13,222 bases of DNA from Thomasclavelia sp. (GTDB lineage: Bacteria; Bacillota_I; Bacilli_A; Erysipelotrichales; Erysipelotrichaceae): positions 1 through 13,222 of the forward strand of contig JAHHTG010000027.1 of NCBI GenBank assembly GCA_020024765.1. The letters are read 5' to 3'. Within the stretch, counting starts at the first letter, position 1. Each line of letters starts with the position of its first letter. The notes beneath the pieces are model-generated. The model ran no database searches. It was not told the origin of the DNA and saw nothing but the letters and a program-made list of their open reading frames with translations. Position numbers and translations under genes: made by a program. Of this stretch, positions 1 through 6,339 are shown one piece after another.

Positions 1-407
1 AAATTGTTGATGGCGAAATTATTTGGGAAATGGCGCCATCAGCAGAATTACGTGATAATCAAAGTGATCCGATGAAATGGTATTATCATGATTTGTTAAT
101 TGATTACATAATGGATAAAAATCATAGTATTATTGATTTATTGAAAATGTATCTTGATGGTAGTATTTATACAAGTGAATTTGGCCAATGGATTAGGTAC
201 TATCATCTAGATGAAGGAACAAAATTCATTGAAGACCTTGAATGGATTTTGCGCCAAATGAAAACAGCAACCTTTAAGCGTCTTCAAATGCCGCCAATTC
301 TAGTTGTCAGCAATCATGGTTTTGGTGCTTCAAAACTTGAAAGTCAAGGCATGCTTGAAGGTACAAAGACATATCAGGAATTAAAAGCGCAAATCTTGGC
401 GCTCTAG
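1..407 (+). CDS. 3' part of an unidentified protein gene (5' end outside window)
   Basis: The reading frame is open from base 3 to the TAG at 405-407, giving 134 visible residues. The first internal ATG (position 30) has no usable ribosome site and the frame is open upstream of it, so I read this as a truncated-by-window C-terminus. I do not recognise the family. What can be seen: a soluble, mixed-charge segment with many aromatics (WYYH, WIRYYH), a helical stretch around YIMDKNHSIIDLLKMYLDG, then KRLQMPPILVVSNHGFGASK, which looks like a short buried beta strand followed by a loop, and an Ala/Leu helix at the end. There is no signal peptide or membrane segment in the visible part. The rRNA methyltransferase gene starts 12 nt after its stop, so it is probably co-transcribed with it. 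Confidence 0.7.
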   Translation, partial: IVDGEIIWEMAPSAELRDNQSDPMKWYYHDLLIDYIMDKNHSIIDLLKMYLDGSIYTSEFGQWIRYYHLDEGTKFIEDLEWILRQMKTATFKRLQMPPILVVSNHGFGASKLESQGMLEGTKTYQELKAQILAL

Positions 408-419
408 AAAGGATTTTTT

Positions 420-1544
420 ATGCGACAATGTCCCTACTTTAAAAAATGTGGTGCTTGTTCATATGCGTTAGTGGACTATAATGCCTCACTTGTTGATAAA
501 GGCAAGAAAATGGCTGAATTGTTCAAGATGAGAAATGCCACCATTGTGCCATGCGCAAATCCTTATAACTATCGTCATAAAGTTATCTTTAGTTTTTATA
601 AGAATCGTGACAAACGTATTGTCGCAGGATTATATCAAGAAGAAAGCCATCAAGTCATTGCGATTGATGATTGCCTAATTCAAAACGAAGCAGCAAATTC
701 TTTAATAAAAGACATTGTTGCTTTGGCGAATGAATTTAAATTGACAGTATTCGACGCCCGTACTGGTCGCGGTTTATTAAGACACGTCTTGGTGCGAACT
801 TCGCATGCCGATAAGAAAATGTTAGTGACATTTGTGTTGGGTGAAGAAATTTTTAAAGGTGCGAAAAACTTTATCAAAGCTTTAAAAGAACGTCAAAGTG
901 ATATTGTGGGAATTGTCTTTAACTACAATCATCGCTCAACAAGTGTAGTCTTAGGTGAAAAAGAAAAAGTGGTTTATGGTAGTGGGTTTGTTCGAGATGA
1001 ACTAGGACCATTTACTTTCCAAATTGCTTCAAAGTCATTTTACCAAGTCAATCCGGTAATGGCTTTAAAGATTTATGAAGATGCAATCGAAAAAGCGAAA
1101 CTTCAAAAGAGCGATGTTGTGCTTGACGCTTATTCCGGAACAGGCACAATTGCTTTGTTTGCTTCGCTACATGCTAAAAGCGTCGATGGAGTTGAGGTAA
1201 ATCGCAACGCTTCGATGAATGCAAATGCAAATAAAGCCTACAACAAAATTGAAAATGTCCATTTTGTGTGTAGCGATGTTGAAGATTATATGATTAATCG
1301 TCACTTCGATGTGGTTTTTACCGATCCACCAAGAAGTGGAATGACACGTAAGTTTATAGATACTTTGCTTAAGATTAAACCACGCACTATTGTTTATATT
1401 TCGTGTAATCCATTAACACTTAAACGGGATTTAACAGCTTTTAAAGCTGAATATCATATTGACCAACCAATCTTTTATGACCAATTTGCCTTCACTGATC
1501 ATTTAGAAGCATTGGTGGTTTTAAATCGAAAGAAAGGGAGATAA
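420..1544 (+). CDS. 23S rRNA (uracil-5-)-methyltransferase, RlmC/RlmD (RumA/TrmA) family, no TRAM domain
   Basis: An SAM-dependent enzyme that makes 5-methyluridine in RNA; the exact nucleotide cannot be told from sequence. The N-terminus carries the [4Fe-4S] cysteine pattern C4-x5-C10-x2-C13, with C85 (DDCLIQ) as the likely fourth ligand. The C-terminal Rossmann fold has the SAM motif DAYSGTGTIAL (236-246) and DPPRSG (302-307). The nucleophile is C329 in SCNP and the catalytic base is E363 in HLEALVVL. KSFYQVNP (205-212) is the conserved loop before the SAM domain. At 374 residues it starts directly at the cluster and lacks the N-terminal TRAM domain of the ~460-residue RlmD/RlmCD type, so in size it resembles E. 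coli RlmC. The ATG has an AGAAAGGA site (406-413) 6 nt upstream. The aminopeptidase start follows its stop by 1 nt, so the two are co-transcribed. Confidence 0.93.
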   Translation: MRQCPYFKKCGACSYALVDYNASLVDKGKKMAELFKMRNATIVPCANPYNYRHKVIFSFYKNRDKRIVAGLYQEESHQVIAIDDCLIQNEAANSLIKDIVALANEFKLTVFDARTGRGLLRHVLVRTSHADKKMLVTFVLGEEIFKGAKNFIKALKERQSDIVGIVFNYNHRSTSVVLGEKEKVVYGSGFVRDELGPFTFQIASKSFYQVNPVMALKIYEDAIEKAKLQKSDVVLDAYSGTGTIALFASLHAKSVDGVEVNRNASMNANANKAYNKIENVHFVCSDVEDYMINRHFDVVFTDPPRSGMTRKFIDTLLKIKPRTIVYISCNPLTLKRDLTAFKAEYHIDQPIFYDQFAFTDHLEALVVLNRKKGR

Positions 1545-1545
1545 T

Positions 1546-2805
1546 ATGCTAGAAAGCTTATTAAATTATTTAAATGCCAGTCCAACAGCTTTCCAAGCCG
1601 TGTCTAATGCTGCTAAAGAATTAGCAGAAGCCGGCTATCAAGAACTAGATGAAGCTGAAGTTTATCACTTAGAAAAGGGTGGCAAATATTATATCACTCG
1701 TAATGGTTCAAGTATCATTGCTTTAAATGTTGGCAAGAACTGTGACCATGGTTCATTCAAAATTGTTGCATCACATAGTGATTGCCCAGGTTTCAAATTG
1801 AAACCTAATGCAGTTATTAAAGATGGTAAACAAGTAAAATTAAATACAGAAGTTTATGGTGGGGCTTTATTAAATCCTTGGTTTGATCGTCCTCTTGGCT
1901 TAGCTGGTCGCTTAATTGTTAAAGAAAATGGTAAACTAAAAATCATGCCTTATGTCTTAGATGAAAATTTCTGTGTTATTCCTTCGCTTGCGATTCATAT
2001 GAATCGTGATGCGAATAATGGTTATAAGATTAACCCGCAAGTTGATTGTTTGCCACTAGTTACTGCTAATCAAGATTTTGATTTAAAGAAATATCTTGAA
2101 GAAAAAGCTGGTGTTGAAAAAATCGTGAATTTTGATTTATATCTATATCCACGTGAAAAAGCTTTTGTGTGGGCTAATGGTGAATATTTCTCGGCTAACC
2201 ATATTGATAACTTAGAATGTGCATATACATCTTTGCTTGCTTTCAAGAATAATTTTGATGACAATGCGATTAATGTATTAACAATCTTTGATAACGAAGA
2301 AGTTGGTTCTTTAACTCGTCAAGGTGCGAATAGCGATTTCTTACGTCTAACTTTAGAAAGAACGGCTAAGGCTTTAGGCTTGGATTATCCAAGTACGATT
2401 GCACGTTCAATGATGGTTTCGGCAGATAATGCACATGCTGTACATCCAAATCATAATGATAAGGCTGATCAAACAAATCGTCCTTACATGAATCAAGGTA
2501 TCGTTATTAAATATAATGCGAACCAATCTTACACTAGTGATGCAGTTAGTGCTTCGGTTTTTGCTGATATTTTAGAATCGGTTGAAGTACCTTACCAATA
2601 TTTCACAAATCGTAGTGATATGCGTGGTGGTAGCACTCTTGGTAATATTTCGAATGCTCAAGTTTCAATTGTTTCGGTTGATATCGGTCTAGCTCAGCTT
2701 GCAATGCATTCGTGTATTGAAACAGCCGGTACGAAAGATGCTGAATCAATGGTTAAAGGTTTAAGTGCATTCTATAAGAACGAACTAGTTTTACCTCGTC
2801 AATAA
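1546..2805 (+). CDS. apeB: M18 family metallo-aminopeptidase (ApeB-like)
   Basis: A cytosolic di-metal aminopeptidase of family M18, which removes N-terminal residues (often acidic or neutral) from peptides. The 419 residues match the usual M18 length of about 420-480. Expected metal and catalytic positions are all visible: H77 and D79 in ASHSDC, D221 in NHIDNLE, E251 and E252 in DNEEVGS, D294 in SADNAHAVHPNH, and H388 in LAMHSC. The GGSTLGNIS segment (361-369) is also typical. The ATG is preceded by an AAAGGGAG site and lies 1 nt after the methyltransferase stop, so translation is probably coupled. A hairpin terminator follows 18 nt after the stop. The assignment to M18 is secure; the peptide preference is not readable. 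Confidence 0.95.
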   Translation: MLESLLNYLNASPTAFQAVSNAAKELAEAGYQELDEAEVYHLEKGGKYYITRNGSSIIALNVGKNCDHGSFKIVASHSDCPGFKLKPNAVIKDGKQVKLNTEVYGGALLNPWFDRPLGLAGRLIVKENGKLKIMPYVLDENFCVIPSLAIHMNRDANNGYKINPQVDCLPLVTANQDFDLKKYLEEKAGVEKIVNFDLYLYPREKAFVWANGEYFSANHIDNLECAYTSLLAFKNNFDDNAINVLTIFDNEEVGSLTRQGANSDFLRLTLERTAKALGLDYPSTIARSMMVSADNAHAVHPNHNDKADQTNRPYMNQGIVIKYNANQSYTSDAVSASVFADILESVEVPYQYFTNRSDMRGGSTLGNISNAQVSIVSVDIGLAQLAMHSCIETAGTKDAESMVKGLSAFYKNELVLPRQ

Positions 2806-2823
2806 ATTAATATAAACACTAAA

Positions 2824-2846
2824 AAAGGACGCTTTATGCGTCCTTT
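2824..2846. terminator. Bidirectional intrinsic terminator between converging genes
   Basis: A perfect 9-bp stem (AAAGGACGC / GCGTCCTTT) with a 5-nt loop lies between the aminopeptidase stop and the converging DUF1622 gene stop. On the minus strand the stem runs into six U residues (complement of the A run starting at 2821), a good terminator for the DUF1622 gene. On the + strand the U tract is only the TTT of the stem followed by AGTTATTG, so termination of the + operon may be weaker. Confidence 0.85.
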
Positions 2847-2860
2847 AGTTATTGCTAGGC

Positions 2861-3298
2861 TTATTTATTATTAGCAGCGGCTTGAGCAGCTAATGCTTCT
2901 TGCTTTTCTTTTTCAGCTTGAGCAGCTAATGCTTCTTGTTTTTCTTTTTCAGCTTTAGCAGCGAGTTTCTTTTTAGTCTTTTCTTCTTTGAATTCGATTT
3001 CTTCATTTAATGAATGAGCAATATACATTCTGATTAATACAAGTAAACCAATATAAATTAAATCTTTAAGACTAGTTGCAACAACAGAGTGTAAAATTTC
3101 ACCGATTAATAGGAATAGCATACCTAAAGCTAAACCTTTACTGAAAGTTAATTGTACAGGCATTTTCTTGAAATAGTGGTTAATACCTAAAATACCATTG
3201 TATACAATAATACCTACACCAAATACTTCGAAGAATAAAACCGAAACTTCAATAAATTCAGCGAAGTAGAATTCGAACATTTCTAACAATTCTAACAT
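2861..3298 (-). CDS. DUF1622 family membrane protein with repeat-built charged C-terminal tail
   Basis: A 145-residue integral membrane protein of DUF1622; its function is not known to me. Hydrophobic segments lie at about 14-40, 52-73 and 76-93. The middle one contains the family pattern SKGLALGMLFLLIGEILHSVV and the last contains DLIYIGLLVLIRMYIA. After residue 95 the protein becomes a Lys/Glu/Ala-rich tail, probably helical or coiled coil, in which AEKEKQEALAAQ occurs twice in tandem. The start is the ATG complementary to 3296-3298. Its upstream G6 run (complement of 3307-3312) is an odd ribosome site but matches a Shine-Dalgarno position. A promoter (3329-3356) and the 2824-2846 terminator make it a single-gene unit. 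DUF1622 is assigned from pattern memory, so moderately sure. Confidence 0.8.
   Translation of the reverse strand: MLELLEMFEFYFAEFIEVSVLFFEVFGVGIIVYNGILGINHYFKKMPVQLTFSKGLALGMLFLLIGEILHSVVATSLKDLIYIGLLVLIRMYIAHSLNEEIEFKEEKTKKKLAAKAEKEKQEALAAQAEKEKQEALAAQAAANNK
2881..2952 (-). repeat. Two-copy 36-bp tandem repeat inside the DUF1622 gene
   Basis: Two adjacent 36-bp units (2881-2916 and 2917-2952) differ at a single base (TGC/TGT). Each encodes AEKEKQEALAAQ in the C-terminal tail. A partial, more diverged third unit (CTTTAGCAGCGAG) follows from 2953. The unit length is a multiple of three, so copy-number change would lengthen or shorten the tail without a frameshift. Confidence 0.92.
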
Positions 3299-3325
3299 TT
3301 TAAATTCCCCCCAAAATATATCTTG

Positions 3326-3356
3326 AGAATTATATCATAATTCTTCACAAATTCAA
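3326..3356 (-). promoter_or_regulatory. Promoter of the DUF1622 gene with an inverted repeat over the -10
   Basis: Read on the minus strand: TTGAAT (3351-3356), 16-bp spacer, TATAAT (3329-3334), with TG one base upstream of the -10 (extended -10). An exact 8-bp inverted repeat, AGAATTAT-ATC-ATAATTCT (3326-3344), covers the -10 and could be an operator. The transcript would begin about 7 nt after the -10, just before the G6 ribosome site. Confidence 0.65.
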
Positions 3357-3522
3357 ATGGTTATTTAATAGTAAAAAAAATATAAAATTCACAGTTTATT
3401 GCAAACTAAAAAAGATGATTTTTTAAGAGTTGATTGAAAGAATTTTTACCCTCAAAGCAATCATGTTTAGCTGTTCAAATTTAAATTTGGCACAGTATTT
3501 TTTACTGTAACGAATAAATAAA
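3357..3522. other. Non-coding AT-rich gap with several small palindromes
   Basis: I see no convincing gene here. It lies between the DUF1622 promoter and the tRNA terminator. It contains AGTTT-ATTGC-AAACT (3393-3407), an A6/T6 inverted repeat (TAAAAAA at 3407-3413 and TTTTTTA at 3419-3425), the perfect 14-bp palindrome CAAATTTAAATTTG (3476-3489), and ACAGTA-TTTTT-TACTGT (3492-3508). The longest ATG frame noticed is about 15 codons with no ribosome site. Confidence 0.5.
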
Positions 3523-3548
3523 AAGGTTAATACTTATGTATTAACCTT
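3523..3548 (-). terminator. Intrinsic terminator of the tRNA-His gene
   Basis: A perfect 11-bp stem AAGGTTAATAC / GTATTAACCTT with a TTAT loop. On the minus strand it is followed by a U-rich run (complement of 3512-3524), as expected for the end of the tRNA transcript, which it follows by 12 nt. Confidence 0.88.
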
Positions 3549-3560
3549 ATAATCTACAAA

Positions 3561-3638
3561 TGGGGCGATTGATGGGACTCGAACCCACGAATGCTAGAGC
3601 CACAATCTAGTGTGTTAACCACCTTCACCACAACCGCC
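3561..3638 (-). tRNA. tRNA-His (GTG)
   Basis: The minus strand folds into a full cloverleaf. The acceptor stem is GCGGTTG/CAATCGC (one G-U), preceded by an encoded extra G (G-1) facing discriminator C73, the identity mark of tRNA-His. The D stem is GTG/CAC. The anticodon stem is CTAGA/TCTAG around the loop TTGTGGC, giving anticodon GTG at 3601-3603. The T arm is GTGGG-TTCGAGT-CCCAT. The CCA end is encoded (3561-3563). The gene stands alone between its own promoter and terminator. Confidence 0.98.
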
Positions 3639-3649
3639 ATTGCTTAATT

Positions 3650-3678
3650 ATTCTACTAAAAAATAATGACAATGTAAA
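3650..3678 (-). promoter_or_regulatory. Promoter of tRNA-His
   Basis: On the minus strand, TTTACA (3673-3678), 17-bp spacer, TAGAAT (3650-3655). The -10 ends 11 nt before the tRNA 5' end, so the 5' leader would be only a few nucleotides. It shares an 80-bp divergent region with the degV promoter. Confidence 0.7.
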
Positions 3679-3683
3679 GAGTA

Positions 3684-3712
3684 TTGTGAAACTTTTTTAG
3701 ATATGTTACCAT
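3684..3712 (+). promoter_or_regulatory. Extended -10 promoter of the degV operon, placed for a leaderless mRNA
   Basis: TTGTGA (3684-3689), 17-bp spacer, TACCAT (3707-3712) with TG at 3704-3705, one base upstream of the -10 (extended -10). A start about 7 nt downstream falls on or next to the degV ATG at 3719. The -10 itself is weak (4 of 6), so this is a moderate call. Confidence 0.5.
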
Positions 3713-3718
3713 TTTAAT

Positions 3719-4567
3719 ATGAAAAATAAGAAAATTGCAGTCTTAACAGATTCGTCTTGTGAGATTGATGAAGAAACAGCCAGAGCATTAGGTTTATATG
3801 TTTTAAGAATGCCGATTGTTATCGACGACGTAGAATATCGTGAGAGTATTGATATTACTTTAGATGAATTAAAGACAAAATTAAGACAAGGTTTATTTGC
3901 GAAAACTTCTCAAACTAAACCTGGTGATATTATCGATATGTATGAAAAACTCCTTAAGGAATATGATGAAATTGTCTATATTCCACTAGCGAGTGGCTTA
4001 AGTGGTACTTATCAAACAGCTTCCATGCTTGCTCAAAATTATGATGGGCGCATTGCGGTAGTAGATGCAAAGTATGCGTGCTACCCTGTAACAAAATTAT
4101 GTCTCGAAGCTAAAGAATTAGTTAATCGTGGTTATGATGCAGCGAAAATCAAAGCATTGATTGAAGAACGCGCAGAACTTGTTGCGACCATTATTCCAAA
4201 TGATATTAACTATTTGAAGTTAGGTGGCCGTATTACGGCGGCAGCTGCATCGCTTGCCAACTTACTAAAGATTGTTCCTGTTCTTTTGTTACGTGATGGT
4301 GTTATCGATGTTTACGATAAAGTTCGTACTGAAAAGAAGGCTATTCAAAAGGGTCTTGAACCAATTGTTAATGTTGATAATTATGAAGATTATTACTGGA
4401 TGATTATTCACGATGATCGTCTAGAAGAAGCCAAAGCATTACAAGCACAAATGGCTGAAATTACTGGTCAAGAAGTTACAATTGAAAAGTTCGGAACAGT
4501 GATTTTATCACACACTGGTCCTGGTACAATTGCTTTTGGTCGCTTGCATAAAGTAATTAATGATTAA
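3719..4567 (+). CDS. DegV family protein (FakB-type fatty-acid-binding protein)
   Basis: DegV proteins bind one long-chain fatty acid; in Firmicutes, FakB members present it to the kinase FakA to make acyl-phosphate for phospholipid synthesis. All family marks are visible in 282 residues: VLTDSSCEI (8-16), KTSQTKPGD (62-70), SGLSGTYQTA (92-101), YLKLGGRITAAAA (165-177), IVPVLLLRDGVI (185-196) and SHTGPGTIAFG (264-274). The only in-frame start after the TAG at 3698-3700 is the ATG at 3719. It has no Shine-Dalgarno sequence upstream, only T-rich DNA and a promoter-like -10, so the message may be leaderless. The last 8 bp overlap the next gene. No fakA is present in the window. Which fatty acid is bound cannot be told. 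Confidence 0.94.
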   Translation: MKNKKIAVLTDSSCEIDEETARALGLYVLRMPIVIDDVEYRESIDITLDELKTKLRQGLFAKTSQTKPGDIIDMYEKLLKEYDEIVYIPLASGLSGTYQTASMLAQNYDGRIAVVDAKYACYPVTKLCLEAKELVNRGYDAAKIKALIEERAELVATIIPNDINYLKLGGRITAAAASLANLLKIVPVLLLRDGVIDVYDKVRTEKKAIQKGLEPIVNVDNYEDYYWMIIHDDRLEEAKALQAQMAEITGQEVTIEKFGTVILSHTGPGTIAFGRLHKVIND

Positions 4568-5234
4568 GGTTAAAGACAGATATTTCGATGTTAAAGTCGA
4601 ATATAAAAATATTAAACATCTTTATCTCAAAATTAAAGATGCACAAACATTGTATATTACTTGCTCAAAACGGATAAAGGATGAAGACATTATCCGTTTT
4701 ATTAATTTAAAAGCAAATTGGATTATCGACAAAATTACTGAAATAGAAAGTAAACAAGCGACCAGTTGTTTGAAGGTTGATAATCAAATTTATTATTTAG
4801 GCAAGGCATATCACTTAAATCTATTGCAAGGCGTGCCAACTATGAATATTAAAGATGGCGAAATCACCATCTATACTAAACACGGCACAATAGATGAAGC
4901 TCTTAAGGTTTTGTATCAAAAGTCTGATAAAGCACTTAATGCTTTAATTGCTAAATACGAGCCAAAATATTTGCGAATTTTAAAAGATTATGGCTATGTG
5001 CAACAACCGGAATATCGTTATAAAGTGATGAAAGGTAAATGGGGATATTGCATGGTTAATCAAAATTTAATTGTCCTTAATCCACGCCTAATTCACTTTG
5101 AAGAAGGTTGTTTTGAAGCGGTTTTGTGGCATGAATTACTACATTTTATTATCCCTAATCACAGCAAACGTTTTCATGATATATTAGAGATGCACATGCC
5201 AATGTATAAAACATATTTAAAGAAAATTTATTAG
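4560..5234 (+). CDS. YgjP-like zinc metallopeptidase-domain protein (DUF45/WLM group)
   Basis: A 224-residue soluble protein with the gluzincin-like motif HELLH (191-195). The third ligand is likely H201 in NHSKRFHDIL, the usual NHS-x2-F pattern of YgjP/DUF45 proteins. Upstream, GKWGYC (159-164) is the family's RWGSC-like segment, with Tyr for the usual Ser, and LIVLNPRLIHF follows as expected. The N-terminal half is a beta-rich domain. The family is poorly characterised; some members are annotated as metal-dependent hydrolases or UTP pyrophosphatases, which I would not assert here. The ATG lies inside degV (8-bp overlap, ATGATTAA) and has no strong ribosome site of its own, so it is probably translated by coupling to degV. 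MscS follows after 9 nt. Confidence 0.88.
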   Translation: MIKVKDRYFDVKVEYKNIKHLYLKIKDAQTLYITCSKRIKDEDIIRFINLKANWIIDKITEIESKQATSCLKVDNQIYYLGKAYHLNLLQGVPTMNIKDGEITIYTKHGTIDEALKVLYQKSDKALNALIAKYEPKYLRILKDYGYVQQPEYRYKVMKGKWGYCMVNQNLIVLNPRLIHFEEGCFEAVLWHELLHFIIPNHSKRFHDILEMHMPMYKTYLKKIY

Positions 5235-5243
5235 GAGGCCCTG

Positions 5244-6098
5244 ATGTTAAATAATCTATTTGATATTCTTAATTTTGGTAAAGAATACTTTGCGAATGGT
5301 TTAGTTTTGTCGTGCGTTTATATTCTAACAATGTTTATTGTGGCGCGCATTGTTGTTCGCTTCGGTAATAAACTTATTGAAAATTTTGCGAAACGCAAAG
5401 GCCGTGAAAATGACATGTTATTTATCTTGGCTGAAAAGATGATTCTATATATTGCTTATACCATTGTGGCTATTATGACGTTATATGAAATCATTCCTTT
5501 TAGAAGTTTAGGTAAGGCAATGGTTGGCTTATCTGGTGCTGCGACTGTTATTGTTGCATTGGGTACTCAAGAATTTGCAGCTAATTTTGTCTCAGGTTTA
5601 GTTTTGTCGGCTTACGAACCATTCAAAAAAGGCGATTTAATTTTTATTCCTGATAAAAATTTGATCGGAACAATTGAAGATTTAAACTTCCGCCATTGCA
5701 CATTAAGAACGTTTGAAAATACGCGCATTGTCGTGCCGAATAAAGTTCTAAATGAAGCAATTGTTGAGAATCGTGGTTCATCAAATAAAGATCCATACAA
5801 TAATCTTTATTTCTATACAATTGGTTATGATTCTGATTTTAATCTAGCCAAGAAATTAATTATGGATTATTTATTGAATAGTCCACTTGTATTACGCAAA
5901 GATGCGATTATTGTAACGGTTTCAGAATTGTTGGATTCTGCCGTTCAAATTAAAGTTCGTGCATATACTGCAACTCCGGGTACCGGTGTTGATTTACATT
6001 CAGCTTTGAATGAATATGTTTTAACTACTTTTGCCAAGGAAGACATTGAAATCCCTTATCCATATATGAATGTTGTACAGCATCCAATGAGTGAATAA
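5244..6098 (+). CDS. MscS family small-conductance mechanosensitive ion channel
   Basis: A membrane channel that opens on membrane stretch and releases solutes in hypo-osmotic shock. Three transmembrane segments are visible at about 18-40, 64-84 and 92-121. The last is the Gly/Ala-rich pore helix (GLSGAATVIVALGTQEFAAN, 95-114) typical of MscS. It is followed by the beta domain (PFKKGDLIFI, GTIEDLNFRHCTLRTFEN, RIVVPNKVLN) and the alpha/beta C-terminal domain ending in FAKEDIEIPYPY. The 284 residues match classical MscS, without extra N-terminal helices. A perfect AGGAGG site (5233-5238), overlapping the previous stop, fixes the start. It is the third gene of the degV operon. No U-tailed terminator follows. 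Confidence 0.95.
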   Translation: MLNNLFDILNFGKEYFANGLVLSCVYILTMFIVARIVVRFGNKLIENFAKRKGRENDMLFILAEKMILYIAYTIVAIMTLYEIIPFRSLGKAMVGLSGAATVIVALGTQEFAANFVSGLVLSAYEPFKKGDLIFIPDKNLIGTIEDLNFRHCTLRTFENTRIVVPNKVLNEAIVENRGSSNKDPYNNLYFYTIGYDSDFNLAKKLIMDYLLNSPLVLRKDAIIVTVSELLDSAVQIKVRAYTATPGTGVDLHSALNEYVLTTFAKEDIEIPYPYMNVVQHPMSE

Positions 6099-6158
6099 TG
6101 AAAATATTTTCATAAAAAATGATTTGCTTTCAATGAAAAGTTATCTCTTTCATTAAAG
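6098..6158 (+). repeat. Palindrome and hairpin between mscS and the next promoter
   Basis: Overlapping the mscS stop is a perfect 16-bp palindrome, ATGAAAATATTTTCAT (6098-6113). At 6127-6158 an 11-bp hairpin with one bulged C pairs CTTT and AATGAAA with TTTCATT and AAAG. Neither is followed by a U run, so neither looks like a normal terminator. The heptamer AATGAAA occurs directly at 6097, 6132 and 6188 and inverted at 6148. Confidence 0.6.
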
Positions 6159-6160
6159 AA

Positions 6161-6190
6161 CTTGCAATTTAAATTGTAAGCCATTACAAT
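6161..6190 (+). promoter_or_regulatory. Promoter with operator-like palindrome before the leader ORF, ankyrin and fusA2 genes
   Basis: TTGCAA (6162-6167), 17-bp spacer, TACAAT (6185-6190): a good housekeeping-type promoter. A 20-bp near-perfect palindrome, CTTGCAATTTAAATTGTAAG (6161-6180, one mismatched pair), covers the -35 and half the spacer, a classic repressor position. The predicted start is near 6197, 10 nt before the leader-ORF ribosome site. Confidence 0.7.
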
Positions 6191-6223
6191 GAAATCAAGG
6201 AAACATAAGGAGACATAATCATC

Positions 6224-6310
6224 ATGAAGTTACCACTACTTGGAAAAGATAATGTACTTTTAAAAACTCTTGTTTTAGGGGTTTCTTATGATGAGGACTA
6301 TGGTTTTTGA
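6224..6310 (+). CDS. 28-residue leader peptide or small protein
   Basis: ATG to TGA, 28 codons, with an AAGGAGA ribosome site (6207-6213) 10 nt upstream, better than those of several real genes in this window. The peptide begins MKLPLLGKDNVLLKTLVLG and ends VSYDEDYGF: a short basic, Leu-rich half (7 Leu in total) and an acidic, Tyr-rich end. I recognise no family. The stop codon touches the first base of a terminator hairpin, so a ribosome at the stop would cover its 5' arm and favour read-through into the ankyrin and fusA2 genes. That suggests a leader peptide; a free-standing small protein or signal peptide is the alternative. TGA is the only such stop in the window. Its codons are not obviously rare. 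Confidence 0.6.
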   Translation: MKLPLLGKDNVLLKTLVLGVSYDEDYGF

Positions 6311-6339
6311 GTGAACGTATATCTATGCGTTCACTTTTT
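6311..6339 (+). terminator. Intrinsic terminator or attenuator after the leader ORF
   Basis: The stem GTGAACGTAT / ATGCGTTCAC pairs over 10 bp (6311-6320 with 6325-6334, one U-G) around an ATCT loop and ends in five U. It lies between the promoter at 6161-6190 and the ankyrin gene, with no second clear promoter after it. Transcripts must therefore read through it to reach the ankyrin and fusA2 genes. Confidence 0.82.

Noticed and set aside
30..407. ATG at 30 as the true start of the first gene.
   Set aside because: The frame is open to the window edge and the ATG has no properly spaced ribosome site, so the gene most likely begins upstream.
2881..2952. Short direct repeats as a CRISPR-like array.
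   Set aside because: The units are directly adjacent with no spacers and lie in frame inside a coding sequence.
3463..3510. A 15-codon frame in the gap before the tRNA terminator.
   Set aside because: No ribosome site or promoter, and it crosses two palindromes; no support for translation.
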